Source: an uncultured Granulicella sp. (GTDB lineage Bacteria > Acidobacteriota > Terriglobia > Terriglobales > Acidobacteriaceae). From it: a stretch of DNA of 50,360 nucleotides. The notes under the pieces are model-generated. The model searched no databases. It was given only the letters and a program-made list of their open reading frames with translations, and was not told the DNA's origin. Position numbers and translations under genes: made by a program. The stretch is from contig CALMON010000215.1 of assembly GCA_937871785.1 (NCBI GenBank), positions 6,551-56,910 on the forward strand, read 5' to 3'. Of the stretch, positions 8,817-17,813 are shown piece by piece. Every line of letters starts with the position of its first letter. The first letter of the stretch is position 1.

Positions 8817-11800
8817 TTAGTTGTTGCCCGGGTAGCCGGTCACGTAGACCAGCACGTTCGCAGACGACGTCACCGTCCCTGAAGTCGCCGTGACGGTGAC
8901 GTTGTAGTTGCCGGCAATCAGCCCCGTGGACGAGCCTCCGCAGCCGCTGGTCGCCCCCAACGCCGCCAGGAGAACCAGAGCCAGGGCCGGCCATGCCAAC
9001 TTGCGTCGCTTACGGAAGAACACCAGCATCCCGAGAGGCAGCAGCGTGGCGAACACCGTTTCGGACCGGGTGAAGAGCTGGCTCGAATGCGTTGCCGCCG
9101 TGACCGTGAGAGTGGTGGCCACCGGAGCGCCCGAAGCATTGGGAGACACCGTGGCCGGGTTGAGGGCGCAGGTCAGAACCGGGTTGGACGTCGTGCAGGT
9201 AACCTGGATGGCCGCGCTCAGGCCGCCGCCTGGAAGAACCGAGACGGGAACCGAACCGCTACCTCCGGGCGAAACCGTCAAAGCCGCCGGATTGGTGCTG
9301 ATCGTAATGTTCTGCACGACGCCCGTCCCCACCGTGTTGGTGAAGGCAAACGACACCGGCGTGGCGACGCCGGCGGCCGTGGCCTGCACGGTAAAGCTGC
9401 CCGCGAACGCGTTGGCCGTCAGGAGTGAAGACGCTGCCGTGCCGGCGACTCCGGTGGTGGCCGTCGTGCTCGCCTGGCCGGCAAACGCGCCGCTCGCCCC
9501 CGTTGCCGCGGGAGCGGTAAAGGTGACCACCACACCGGCGACCGAGTTGCCGAAGGCGTCGAACGCCTGCACCACCAGGGGCGCGGTGAACGACCCGAGG
9601 ATGTTGGCCGACTGCGGCGTTCCTGAAACAGCCGCCAGCCGGGCCGCGGCACCGGCCCCGACCGTGGTCGAAGACGTCGTCGTGATCGACGTGGTGACGG
9701 TGTCGGTCGCCGTGACGGTCTGGATGCCGGCCGTCGCCAACTGCACCGTGAAGGTGTGCGTGCCGTTATCTGCCGCGGTGAACGTATAGTTCGCCGGCAG
9801 CACGGCCTGCTTGTCCGAGCTCGTCAGATGTAGCGTCCCCGTATACAGTGCGTTCGGGTTGGTGACCGACACGACGAACGGGATACCGGTGCCCGCCACC
9901 GCCGTTTTCGGCAGGGTGGAGGTTGCCGTGTAGACGAACGCGCTGCTTCCGGAAACGGCGATCGCCTGCGCCGAGCCAGTGACTGCCTGCGAGTTGTCCG
10001 CGATCCGGATGTTGCCGGCGTATGTGCCTGCCGCGGGAGGGCTGAAGACAACCGAGATCTGGCAATTGGCCGCCGGAGTCAACGTCAGCGCCGCCGTGGT
10101 GCAGTCGGTGCCGCTGCCGGTGGGGCTGTCGGTAAACGGCGTGGGCAGCGTTACACTGGCCACGTTCAGGGCCTGGTTGCCGATGTTTTCGAGCAGCACA
10201 AGCTGCGGCGCGCTGGTGGCCCTGGGGTTGGTCGTCGGGAATGGCAGCACACCGGCGGCGACGTTGATGCCGCGGATGGCGCTGTTGGCTGTGTCCGCGA
10301 TCAGCAGGTTGCCGCGCCCGTCGAGAGCCACGGCGCGAGGACCGTTGAGAGCGGCGCTTGTGGCCGGCCCGCCGTCGCCCGTGAAGCTTTGGGCGGTGGA
10401 GCCGGCGGCCGTGATGACCTGCCCGCCGGAAATCTGGCGAATGCGGTTGTTGCCGGAGTCCGCGACGTAAATGTTGGAGGCCGCGTCGGCCGCGAGGCCG
10501 GCCGGCGCGCTGAAGTTGGTCGACAGCGCAGCGCCGTCGCCGTTGAAGCCCGCGCTGCCGCCACCGGCCAGGGTGGAAATGCTGGCCTGTGCTGTGGTCG
10601 CGTTGAAGCTTACCTGCCGCACCCGGTTGTTGCCGGTGTCGGCGATGTAGACGACGTTGTTGTTATCGACCGCCACACCCAGCGGTCCGGAAAGATTCGC
10701 GATCTGGGCCGGTCCACCGTCGCCCTGAAAGGTCGTGGAGCCAGTTCCCGCGAACGTCGTGATCGTGGCGGAGCGCAGACCGACGGAGCGGATCACGTTA
10801 TTGCCGCTATCGGCCACCAGCAACAGGCCGCCCGGGGTGAGCGCCAGGGCCGAGGGCGCGGTCAGTTGCGCGGCGGTGGCAAGACCGCCGTCCCCGGCAA
10901 AGCCCGCGGTTCCCGTCCCGGCATAAGCGGAAATCAGGCCCGTTGTGACGCTTACGAGGCGAATGCGGTTGTTGCCGGTGTCGGCGATGTACACGTTTCC
11001 GGCGCCATCGACCGCAATCCCGGCAGGCCCGTTGAGCAAAGCCGCGGTCGCTGCGGCGCCGTCGCCCGTGTTGCCGGCAGCGCCGGTACCCGCGATCCTG
11101 ACGATGACTCCAGAGGCTGCGATCACCTCGCGAACCTCGTTGTTACGGGTGTCCGCGATATAGGTATTGCCCAGGCTGTCGACCGCCACGCTCGCAGGAG
11201 CATTGACCAGAGCGGCAGCAGCGGCGGCGGTATCGCCCGAGTTGCCGGCCGTACCGGTGCCGGCAACCGTGCCGATCTTGCCCGGCAGCAGCCCGGCGGC
11301 GGGGGCCAGACCGATGCCGACGAGTTGCTCTGAATACGACAGACCGGCGCTATCTGTAAAGACCAGGGGCGCGCGGCGGGTGCCGCCCTGCGTCGGCGTA
11401 AACGTTACCGCGATGGTGCAAAGCGTGCCCGCGGCCACCGCTGTTCCCGCGGCGCAGTTGGTGGAAGCGGCTGCCGAAAAGTCCGCGTAGCCCGCCGGCA
11501 CGCCGAAGCTGCCGACCGTGATCGCGTTCGTCACGCGCGCCAGTACCGTCTGCGTGACGGACGTGCCGACGGCCAGGGGGACGCCGCCGAAATTGCCGGT
11601 CGGCGAAACCGCGCGGACTTCCTTGTCGCCCGCATCGGTGATCAGCACGTCGCCCGAGGCGGCGAGTTCCACGTCATAGGGCACGCTGAGCGTGGCCGCT
11701 GCCGGCAAGCCGCCATCCCCCGCGCCCAGGGTCGTCGTCGACCCGTTGCCCGAATACAGGCTCAGTGTCGGAACCCCCGAAGCGCTCGTCGCCGCCGGCG

Positions 11801-12848
11801 TTACGAGGACCACCCGGTTGTTCACGCGGTCGGCGATGTACAGATTGTTCGCGGCGTCGATCGCGATGTGCTGCGGCGAGTTGAGCAGCGACTGATTGGC
11901 CGCGCCGCCGGCCGCAATCGTAAATCCGGCCGTACCCGTACCGGCGTAGATCGTAATGATCCCCGAAGCGAGGTTGACCACCCGGACATCGTTGAAATTT
12001 CCTTCCGAAATGTACAGGTTGCCCAGCGAATCGAGAGCCAGACCGAACGGCGCCGCCAGGTTGGACGACGTCGCCTGCACCCCGGTGCCGGGGCTGGTGC
12101 CGCTGCCCGCGGTGCCGGTACCCGCCACGATCGTGACCGTGCCGCCCTTGGGGCCGACGCGAACCACCGACGGCGTTCCTCCGGCAACGATCGCGTACAG
12201 GTTGCCGGCCGCGTCGAAGATAATATCCTGCGGCGAGCGGATGGGGCTGCCCGTCGCGGTGCCGCCGGAACTAGCCGCGACTGCTTTGAAGTTGCCGGCG
12301 TAGTCCTCGATCAGGCCGGTTGTTCCGCTCACGCGGCGGACAAGATTGTTGCCGGAGTCCGCGATGTACATATCGCCGGCGAAGAAGCGGACCGCCTTGG
12401 GCGCGTTCAGCGTGGCCTGTTTGGCGGGGCAGCCGTCACCGACCGTGTCGGCGTTCGGGTTCAGCGAAGCAACGGGGTTAGTGCACAGCGTGGCCGGGGT
12501 CGGCTGGCCGGCTACCGTCGTAATCATGCCGGTGACCGCGTCGACGCGCCGGATGACGTTGTTACCGGTGTCGGCGATATATAGATTGCCGAAGGCGTCG
12601 GTGGTGGCGGCGTCCACCGCGGTGCTGATGGAGGCGGCCGTGGCCAGGCCGCCATCGCCCGTGTAGGCCCCGGTTTTGTTACCGGCAATCGTGTTGATCA
12701 CGGACGGAAACGTGACGTTCTGGCCGAAAGCGGCCACCGTGCAGGCGCCAAGAAGGACGGCCAGGGCCGCGGCGCGGCGTGTCGAGCGCAAACGGAGGCG
12801 CGAAAGCGCGGAACCAGGCCGGGTCGAAGACGATGTGTGGAGGTGCAT
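8817..12848 (-). CDS. Giant secreted NHL-repeat/Ig-like protein with acidobacterial C-terminal anchor
   Basis: A 1343-residue secreted protein. A signal peptide (ends near AAFGQ) precedes twelve NHL-type units (for example GNLYIADTGNNVIRRV). They fall into two groups of six, each followed by a HYDIN/ASPM-like beta-sandwich (approximately 11600-11290 and 10250-9940). Two Ig-like segments follow, the second (VVQAFDAFGNSVAGVVVTF) resembling a Big_1 domain. The C terminus has LLPLGMLVFFRKRRK, a hydrophobic stretch and GCGGSS, then a short beta-rich end (GNYNVTVTATSGT). Function is unknown; NHL propellers usually bind proteins or glycans. Two consecutive ATGs exist; the second (12848) is seven bases after AAGGAG and is preferred. 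A near-consensus promoter lies upstream. Confidence 0.8.
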   Translation of the reverse strand: MHLHTSSSTRPGSALSRLRLRSTRRAAALAVLLGACTVAAFGQNVTFPSVINTIAGNKTGAYTGDGGLATAASISTAVDAATTDAFGNLYIADTGNNVIRRVDAVTGMITTVAGQPTPATLCTNPVASLNPNADTVGDGCPAKQATLNAPKAVRFFAGDMYIADSGNNLVRRVSGTTGLIEDYAGNFKAVAASSGGTATGSPIRSPQDIIFDAAGNLYAIVAGGTPSVVRVGPKGGTVTIVAGTGTAGSGTSPGTGVQATSSNLAAPFGLALDSLGNLYISEGNFNDVRVVNLASGIITIYAGTGTAGFTIAAGGAANQSLLNSPQHIAIDAANNLYIADRVNNRVVLVTPAATSASGVPTLSLYSGNGSTTTLGAGDGGLPAAATLSVPYDVELAASGDVLITDAGDKEVRAVSPTGNFGGVPLAVGTSVTQTVLARVTNAITVGSFGVPAGYADFSAAASTNCAAGTAVAAGTLCTIAVTFTPTQGGTRRAPLVFTDSAGLSYSEQLVGIGLAPAAGLLPGKIGTVAGTGTAGNSGDTAAAAAALVNAPASVAVDSLGNTYIADTRNNEVREVIAASGVIVRIAGTGAAGNTGDGAAATAALLNGPAGIAVDGAGNVYIADTGNNRIRLVSVTTGLISAYAGTGTAGFAGDGGLATAAQLTAPSALALTPGGLLLVADSGNNVIRSVGLRSATITTFAGTGSTTFQGDGGPAQIANLSGPLGVAVDNNNVVYIADTGNNRVRQVSFNATTAQASISTLAGGGSAGFNGDGAALSTNFSAPAGLAADAASNIYVADSGNNRIRQISGGQVITAAGSTAQSFTGDGGPATSAALNGPRAVALDGRGNLLIADTANSAIRGINVAAGVLPFPTTNPRATSAPQLVLLENIGNQALNVASVTLPTPFTDSPTGSGTDCTTAALTLTPAANCQISVVFSPPAAGTYAGNIRIADNSQAVTGSAQAIAVSGSSAFVYTATSTLPKTAVAGTGIPFVVSVTNPNALYTGTLHLTSSDKQAVLPANYTFTAADNGTHTFTVQLATAGIQTVTATDTVTTSITTTSSTTVGAGAAARLAAVSGTPQSANILGSFTAPLVVQAFDAFGNSVAGVVVTFTAPAATGASGAFAGQASTTATTGVAGTAASSLLTANAFAGSFTVQATAAGVATPVSFAFTNTVGTGVVQNITISTNPAALTVSPGGSGSVPVSVLPGGGLSAAIQVTCTTSNPVLTCALNPATVSPNASGAPVATTLTVTAATHSSQLFTRSETVFATLLPLGMLVFFRKRRKLAWPALALVLLAALGATSGCGGSSTGLIAGNYNVTVTATSGTVTSSANVLVYVTGYPGNN

Positions 12849-12940
12849 CATGGAGCTCCTTGCAAGCTGAACCGGCACACTCTGGGTCCGGGCGCGCAAT
12901 GGTTTCGCGCGGGACAAACAGGAGATGGGCTAGCAGCGAT

Positions 12941-12970
12941 TTTATAGACTATAGATATTCCGGCTGTCAA
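12941..12970 (-). promoter_or_regulatory. Sigma70-type promoter for the NHL/Ig and TonB receptor genes
   Basis: Read on the minus strand, a perfect TTGACA (12970-12965) is followed after 18 bases by TATAAA (12946-12941). Transcription would start near 12934, giving a leader of about 85 bases with the AAGGAG ribosome site at 12861-12856. This is the best promoter-like match I found in the window. Confidence 0.65.
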
Positions 12971-13270
12971 GCAGTATGTCGTCGCATTTGCGTGGCGCTG
13001 CGACTCAGCCAACGCCCTTGAGATTTCTGGGCAGACACGAGCCTTTCACGCCGAACCATGGAGGCACGGTGAGTCCAGAGCGGATTTTGGCTCGGTATAG
13101 AGCTGCTCTCACTTTTCGTGTTAGTCATTCCACAGCGGAGCGGGTACTTCGGCTGGTACGCAAGGCACTACATCATAGGGAGAACCGCTCTAGCATGTAG
13201 CGCGCTTGGGGGGTAGCTGTTCTTGCCTTTGGGCTGAAGGCACCCGTCTCGTAACGGCCCAGCGCGAAGC
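12971..13270. other. Intergenic stretch without a recognisable gene
   Basis: Between the NHL/Ig promoter and the end of the glucosidase gene I see no convincing coding sequence. The stretch holds the partial repeat copy at 13179-13193. It also shares the string TTCTTGCCTTT (about 13220) with the hairpin-repeat region near 16073. Confidence 0.5.
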
Positions 13271-15958
13271 CTATCGCTCACTACGCCGTATCGACCCGGC
13301 AATCAGCGCGGTCCAGCCGGTCTGGTGGCTGGCCCCCAGGCCGCGCCCTGTGTCGCCGCAAAAATACTCCGAAAACAGCAGCAGGTCGCGCCAGTGCGGA
13401 TCGTCGCGATAGCACGCCTCGTCGCCGTGCGTGGGACGCATGCCGTGCTCGTCGCGGCGAAACATGCGCAGCAGCCGCGCATCCACATCCTCCGCCACCT
13501 CGGCGAACGTATGCATCTGCCCGCTGCCGGCCGGGTATTCCACCGTGTACTCGCCGCCGAACGCCACGCCGTACTGGTCCATCGCGTCGCGAAACAGGAT
13601 GTTCATGGGCATCCACACCGGGCCGCGCCAGTTGCTGTTGCCGCCGAACAAACGGCTGTCGCTTTCGCCGGGAAGGTACTGCACCTCGTACTTTTTGCCC
13701 CCGGTCTTGAGCATGTACGGCTCGTCTTCATGGAAGCGCGACAGCGAGCGCACCCCCCAGGGAGAAAGAAACTCCGCCTCGTCGAACGCGTAGCGCAGCA
13801 GCCGTGAAAGCCTGTCCTTCGGCACGATCGAAAGGTAAAGGTCGCCGGTGTGGTCGGGGTCTTTCGTTTCAACGCCCAGCACATGCCGGCCCAGCATCGG
13901 CTTGTGCTTCAGAAACCAGTCGAGCCGCCGGCGAAAGTCAGGGACCCGCTCCAGGTGACCGTGGTCGATCACCGCCACCCCGAACAGCGGCACCAGCCCG
14001 ACGACCGAGCGGATCATCAGGTCCTGGCTTTTGCCGTCGCCCGTGCGCAGCCGGTCGAAATAGAACCCGATCTCGTCGTCCCACAGTCCGTTGCCGCCGT
14101 GATGGTTTATCGCTTCCACGATGGCGACGTAGTGCTCCAGGAACTTGGTCGCAATGTCCTCATACACCGGCCGCGTCTGCGCCAGTTCCAATGCCAGCTT
14201 CAGCATCGACGCGCAATACAAGCCCATCCACGCCGTGCCGTCGGCCTGCTCCAGCCGTTGCCCTTCCATCAGCATGGACCGGTCGAACACCCCGATGTTG
14301 TCGAGGCCCAGAAATCCCCCGCCAAACAGGTTGCGGCCGTTGGCGTCCTCGCGGTTCACCCACCAGGTAAAGTTCAGCAGCAGCTTCTGGAAACAGCGCT
14401 CCAGAAAGTCGGTATCGCCCTTACCGTCGCGCTGCAGCCGTTCCTTCCGGTACACATGCAGCACCGCCCAGGCGTGCACGGGAGGGTTCGCGTCGCTGAA
14501 CGCATACTCATACGCGGGAAGCTGCCCGTTGGGGTTCAGGTACCACTCGCGCAGCAGCAACATCAACTGCGCCTTAGCGTATTCGCTGTCGAGATCGGCC
14601 ATCGCAACGACATGAAACGCCGTGTCCCACGCGGCAAACCAGGGGTATTCCCACTTGTCCGGGACCGACAGCACGTCCTTGCAGTACAGGTTCGCCCAGC
14701 CGGCGTTGCGGCCGCTTTTGCGCTCTTCCGGCGGCGCGGGCTGCCCGGGGTCGCCCGCCATCCACTGCTCCGCTACGTAGTTATAGAACTGCTTGGACCA
14801 CAGCAGCCCCGCATAGGCCTGCCGCGCGATGTTGCGGTCGTCGTCGGTCAGTTTGGGGGAAAGCCGTGCCGCGTAGAACTCGTCGGCTTCCCGCTTCCTG
14901 TCGGCGAACACGGCGTCGATCTCCGCCTCGGTCAGCGGCGCGGCCGCCGCCTGATCGGTGCGCACCAGCCGCAGCGTAATCACCTCGGACGCCCCGGCGG
15001 CCACCGTCGACCGCAAAACATACGCGCACTTGGTGCCGGTACCCGCGGCATTGACCGCCTCGTCTTCGCCGTGGACGACGTAGCGGTCGAAGGCATCCTT
15101 CGTATAGGCGATGCCCTCGGGCGAACCATCCTTATGGCCTTTCCAGCGCGCAAAATTCGTCTCGTTGTCCGTAAACGCGATCTCCGGAGCCGCCTTGCGC
15201 TCGCCGAGCTCGGCCGAGCACAGCTCAAAGCGGAACTCCCCGAGCGTGGCTTCCCGCACCTCGACGTGGTCTCCCCGGTCGGTCATCGAGGCCCGCTGCG
15301 CGTCGTGCTCGGCCTGCGGACGCCACGACCACTTATTGCGCAAGGTCAGGGTCGGCAGCAGAACCAGACGCGCTTCGACGGCGGCGCGATTGGTCGCCGT
15401 GATGCGGATCAGCATGTCCTCGACGTCGCGCTTGGCATACTCGATGGTCACATCGAAATAGCGATTCTCTTTGAAGATGCCGGTGTCGAGCAGCTCGTAC
15501 TCATGTTTCTTGAGTCCGCGAGCCTTGTTGGTCGCGCGCAGATCGTCGTACGGAAACGCCTTCTGCGGATACTTGTACAGCGCCTTGGCGTAGCTCCCGG
15601 TCGGCGTCGCGTCCAGGTAGTAGTAGAGCTCCTTGACGTCTTCGCCATGGTTGCCTTCGCCGTTCGTGAGCCCGAACAGCCGCTCCTTCAGGTGCTCGTC
15701 CGCGCCGTTCCACAGCGAGGTGGAAAAGCACAGCCGGCACTCGCGGTCGGTCCAGCCGAGCAGGCCGTCCTCGCCCCAGCGGTACGCCCGGTACGCTCCC
15801 ATTTCATACGGAAACGACGCCCAACTATCGCCGTCGGCCGAGTAGTCCTCGCGCACGGTACCCCATTGCCGCTCGGGAAGGTACGTTCCCCAGCGCTGCC
15901 AGTTGGCTTCGCGGGCTACTCCCAGCGCAATGCGCCGATCTTCTGCGGTGTCGAACAT
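13271..15958 (-). CDS. GH63-like (MGH1-type) glucosidase
   Basis: An 895-residue protein without a signal peptide, so probably cytoplasmic. The N-terminal part (RQWGTVREDYSADGDSWASF) and the C-terminal part (SNWRGPVWMPMNILFRDAMD) match the large bacterial glucosidases related to GH63 mannosyl-oligosaccharide glucosidase, which have an (alpha/alpha)6 barrel and hydrolyse alpha-glucosides such as glucosylglycerate or small oligosaccharides. Length is typical of that group. I cannot name the catalytic acids with confidence. The ATG at 15958 has no clear ribosome site. It stands alone on its strand, with a 289-bp gap upstream. Its link to the maltodextrin locus some 9 kb away is possible but not shown. 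Confidence 0.82.
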   Translation of the reverse strand: MFDTAEDRRIALGVAREANWQRWGTYLPERQWGTVREDYSADGDSWASFPYEMGAYRAYRWGEDGLLGWTDRECRLCFSTSLWNGADEHLKERLFGLTNGEGNHGEDVKELYYYLDATPTGSYAKALYKYPQKAFPYDDLRATNKARGLKKHEYELLDTGIFKENRYFDVTIEYAKRDVEDMLIRITATNRAAVEARLVLLPTLTLRNKWSWRPQAEHDAQRASMTDRGDHVEVREATLGEFRFELCSAELGERKAAPEIAFTDNETNFARWKGHKDGSPEGIAYTKDAFDRYVVHGEDEAVNAAGTGTKCAYVLRSTVAAGASEVITLRLVRTDQAAAAPLTEAEIDAVFADRKREADEFYAARLSPKLTDDDRNIARQAYAGLLWSKQFYNYVAEQWMAGDPGQPAPPEERKSGRNAGWANLYCKDVLSVPDKWEYPWFAAWDTAFHVVAMADLDSEYAKAQLMLLLREWYLNPNGQLPAYEYAFSDANPPVHAWAVLHVYRKERLQRDGKGDTDFLERCFQKLLLNFTWWVNREDANGRNLFGGGFLGLDNIGVFDRSMLMEGQRLEQADGTAWMGLYCASMLKLALELAQTRPVYEDIATKFLEHYVAIVEAINHHGGNGLWDDEIGFYFDRLRTGDGKSQDLMIRSVVGLVPLFGVAVIDHGHLERVPDFRRRLDWFLKHKPMLGRHVLGVETKDPDHTGDLYLSIVPKDRLSRLLRYAFDEAEFLSPWGVRSLSRFHEDEPYMLKTGGKKYEVQYLPGESDSRLFGGNSNWRGPVWMPMNILFRDAMDQYGVAFGGEYTVEYPAGSGQMHTFAEVAEDVDARLLRMFRRDEHGMRPTHGDEACYRDDPHWRDLLLFSEYFCGDTGRGLGASHQTGWTALIAGSIRRSER

Positions 15959-16091
15959 GGGACGTCAGCCTTTGGGAATGAAATCGTCAGCGGTGGGTAT
16001 CAGATGCGTCGAACGCGAAGACGTCGCTGTTCTTGAAGGGTGGAGTCGCTGTCCTCAAGGGCAAAGCAGGTTCTTGCCTTTCTTGTTTGTC

Positions 16092-16132
16092 ATCCCGCAG
16101 GGATCTGCGCTTGCTTCGTTCCCGCAGGAACG
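16092..16132. repeat. Double-hairpin intergenic repeat
   Basis: Two adjacent perfect hairpins: ATCCC-GCA-GGGAT (16092-16104) and CGTTCC-CGCA-GGAACG (16117-16132). The pattern GTCATCCCGCAGGGATCTGCG resembles short intergenic repeats I associate with Acidobacteriaceae genomes; that is recollection, not a search. It lies in the 289-bp gap between the glucosidase start and the end of the molybdopterin oxidoreductase gene, where no gene is evident. Confidence 0.5.
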
Positions 16133-16247
16133 GGTGCAGCTCAGCGGAACGATAACAAAAGGGCAACGGCACACCCACCGGACCACGGAGCCGAAGCAGC
16201 ATGCGCCTCTTCAGGCCCGGGGCCACCTCCTTCGTCACACCGCAACC

Positions 16248-17813
16248 CTACAGCCCGGCGTACCAGTCGTACCCCAGCTTGGTCCAGTAGTCGTCCGGCT
16301 TGTCGTTGGTATACGCAATCAACCCGATCCGCTTGATCTGCTTGTACCCATACTTCAGCGGCGTGTGCAGCCGCAGTGGAGCGCCGTGGAACTGGGTCAG
16401 CGGCTGCCCCATCATCTCCGTCACCAGCAGCGTTTGCGGATGCCGCAGAACGTGGAGGTCGTAGCCGACGTAATAATCGCCATCGGGCGTTTCCATGTAC
16501 ACGTACTTCGGTTCCTTGCCGTCGATCAACTCCGGCGGATAGGCGTCCAGAAAATCCGACATCCGGATGCCCGCCCAATGCACAATCTGGCTCCAGCCTT
16601 CAATACACTTGAACTGCGTCACCAGCTCATGCCGCGGAAACTTTGTGATGTCCGGCATCTCCAGCAGCAGCCCCGGCGTGCCGGCGCGCAGCGTCGAGTC
16701 GCTTTCACCGGCTTCCTCCATGCCGCGCGGCTTGCGGCCGAGATGGTCGTCGTCCTCATCGTCGCCATGTTTCCTGGAGTCGTCGCCCTGCTTGGACTGG
16801 TCGTTCTTGGCCTGGTCCTGCATTTTGGCGGGAGCCATCTTTTGCGACGTGTCGCTCGCATCGCTCTTGTCGTTGTTGTCGCCCTGGCCCTGCGCCGGGT
16901 TCCTGCCCGGAGCGGGCGGCGCGGCTTTGCCCGGAGCGGTCGCGGGAGCTTTGCCGGGAGTCGCTCCTTTGGAGGCGTGTCCGGCGTTCGGTGGAGCCTG
17001 GCCCTTTGCCGGTGGCGGAGCCGGAGCCGCGCCCGGTGCCGGAGACCCGCCAGCCGGAGGAGCTCCCCCCGGAGCTGCCCCGTCCGGATGCGCTTCCTTG
17101 CTGGGGTCGAGCTTGGTATTGTGGCCGGGGTCTTCGTTGTCCTTCTTGTCGGAATACTCGTAGTTCCAGGCCGTCACGTCCTTCACGTACAAGGGGCTTG
17201 CTTTGTCGTTGCGCACGCCGACCATCTGCAGCCGGTAGGTCGCCGGCACCAGGGCCTTGCCCAGGCCGTACATCCCGTTGACGCGCAGCGTTTCCGCACG
17301 GCTTAACGGGTAGGTCGGCGCAAGCGCGTGCTCGCGGAACACTTCTTTCGAGCCCTTGGCGTTGAACAGAAAAGCGTCGCGCAGCAGGTTGGGCTGCGTT
17401 TCGTCTTCAGGGCTCAGATTCAGGTACGCGTAAAACCCGCCGATCGCCGCCGCGGCCACGCCGCCAACCAGGAACGAACGCCGTGTGTGCCGGTGCGCTT
17501 CAGCTAGAACGGCCGCGTCGGCCGGGTTGCCGTCGTTTTTCGCCCCGGCTTCGGCCTGCGCGGCGGTCTTGTGCTCGGGCATGGGCCCCCGTTTTTCAGC
17601 CTCACCCTTGTCTTCGTCCTTCGCCTCGGGTTTGCCGTCCGCCTCAGGTTTCTTCTCGTCCGCCGAAGTCGCCTGATCGGACGCCGCGAGAGCCTCGTCC
17701 TGCGTTTTCTGCGCGATCTCTTGCAAATGACCCGGGATGGGCCGCTCGGGGTTGTGTGGAAGCGGCTCGGGCGCGTTTCCTGTGGTTTCGGGCTGCTTTG
17801 TCTCGTCGCTCAT
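16248..17813 (-). CDS. Tat-exported molybdopterin-dependent oxidoreductase (sulfite oxidase/MsrP fold) with disordered insert
   Basis: A 521-residue protein. Residues 1-108 are a charged, low-complexity cytoplasmic segment; HTRRSFLVGG (twin Arg 111-112) and a hydrophobic stretch follow, a Tat signal or anchor. The rest matches the sulfite-oxidase/YedY molybdopterin fold: an N-terminal part to about residue 220, then FKCIEGWS with the probable molybdenum-ligand Cys403, and QFHGAPLRL near the end. Between these lies an insert of some 155 residues (about 221-375), rich in Pro, Ala and Gly and then in Asp, Lys and Gln. Family members are normally around 300 residues. The ATG overlaps the stop of the upstream cytochrome b gene (ATGA), implying a two-subunit enzyme receiving or giving electrons through that cytochrome. 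The substrate is unknown. Confidence 0.82.
   Translation of the reverse strand: MSDETKQPETTGNAPEPLPHNPERPIPGHLQEIAQKTQDEALAASDQATSADEKKPEADGKPEAKDEDKGEAEKRGPMPEHKTAAQAEAGAKNDGNPADAAVLAEAHRHTRRSFLVGGVAAAAIGGFYAYLNLSPEDETQPNLLRDAFLFNAKGSKEVFREHALAPTYPLSRAETLRVNGMYGLGKALVPATYRLQMVGVRNDKASPLYVKDVTAWNYEYSDKKDNEDPGHNTKLDPSKEAHPDGAAPGGAPPAGGSPAPGAAPAPPPAKGQAPPNAGHASKGATPGKAPATAPGKAAPPAPGRNPAQGQGDNNDKSDASDTSQKMAPAKMQDQAKNDQSKQGDDSRKHGDDEDDDHLGRKPRGMEEAGESDSTLRAGTPGLLLEMPDITKFPRHELVTQFKCIEGWSQIVHWAGIRMSDFLDAYPPELIDGKEPKYVYMETPDGDYYVGYDLHVLRHPQTLLVTEMMGQPLTQFHGAPLRLHTPLKYGYKQIKRIGLIAYTNDKPDDYWTKLGYDWYAGL

Noticed and set aside
13850-16036. Plus-strand open frame of over 700 codons opposite the GH63-like glucosidase
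   Set aside because: It mirrors the glucosidase gene in a high-GC region and shows no family motif, while the minus-strand protein is clearly recognisable.
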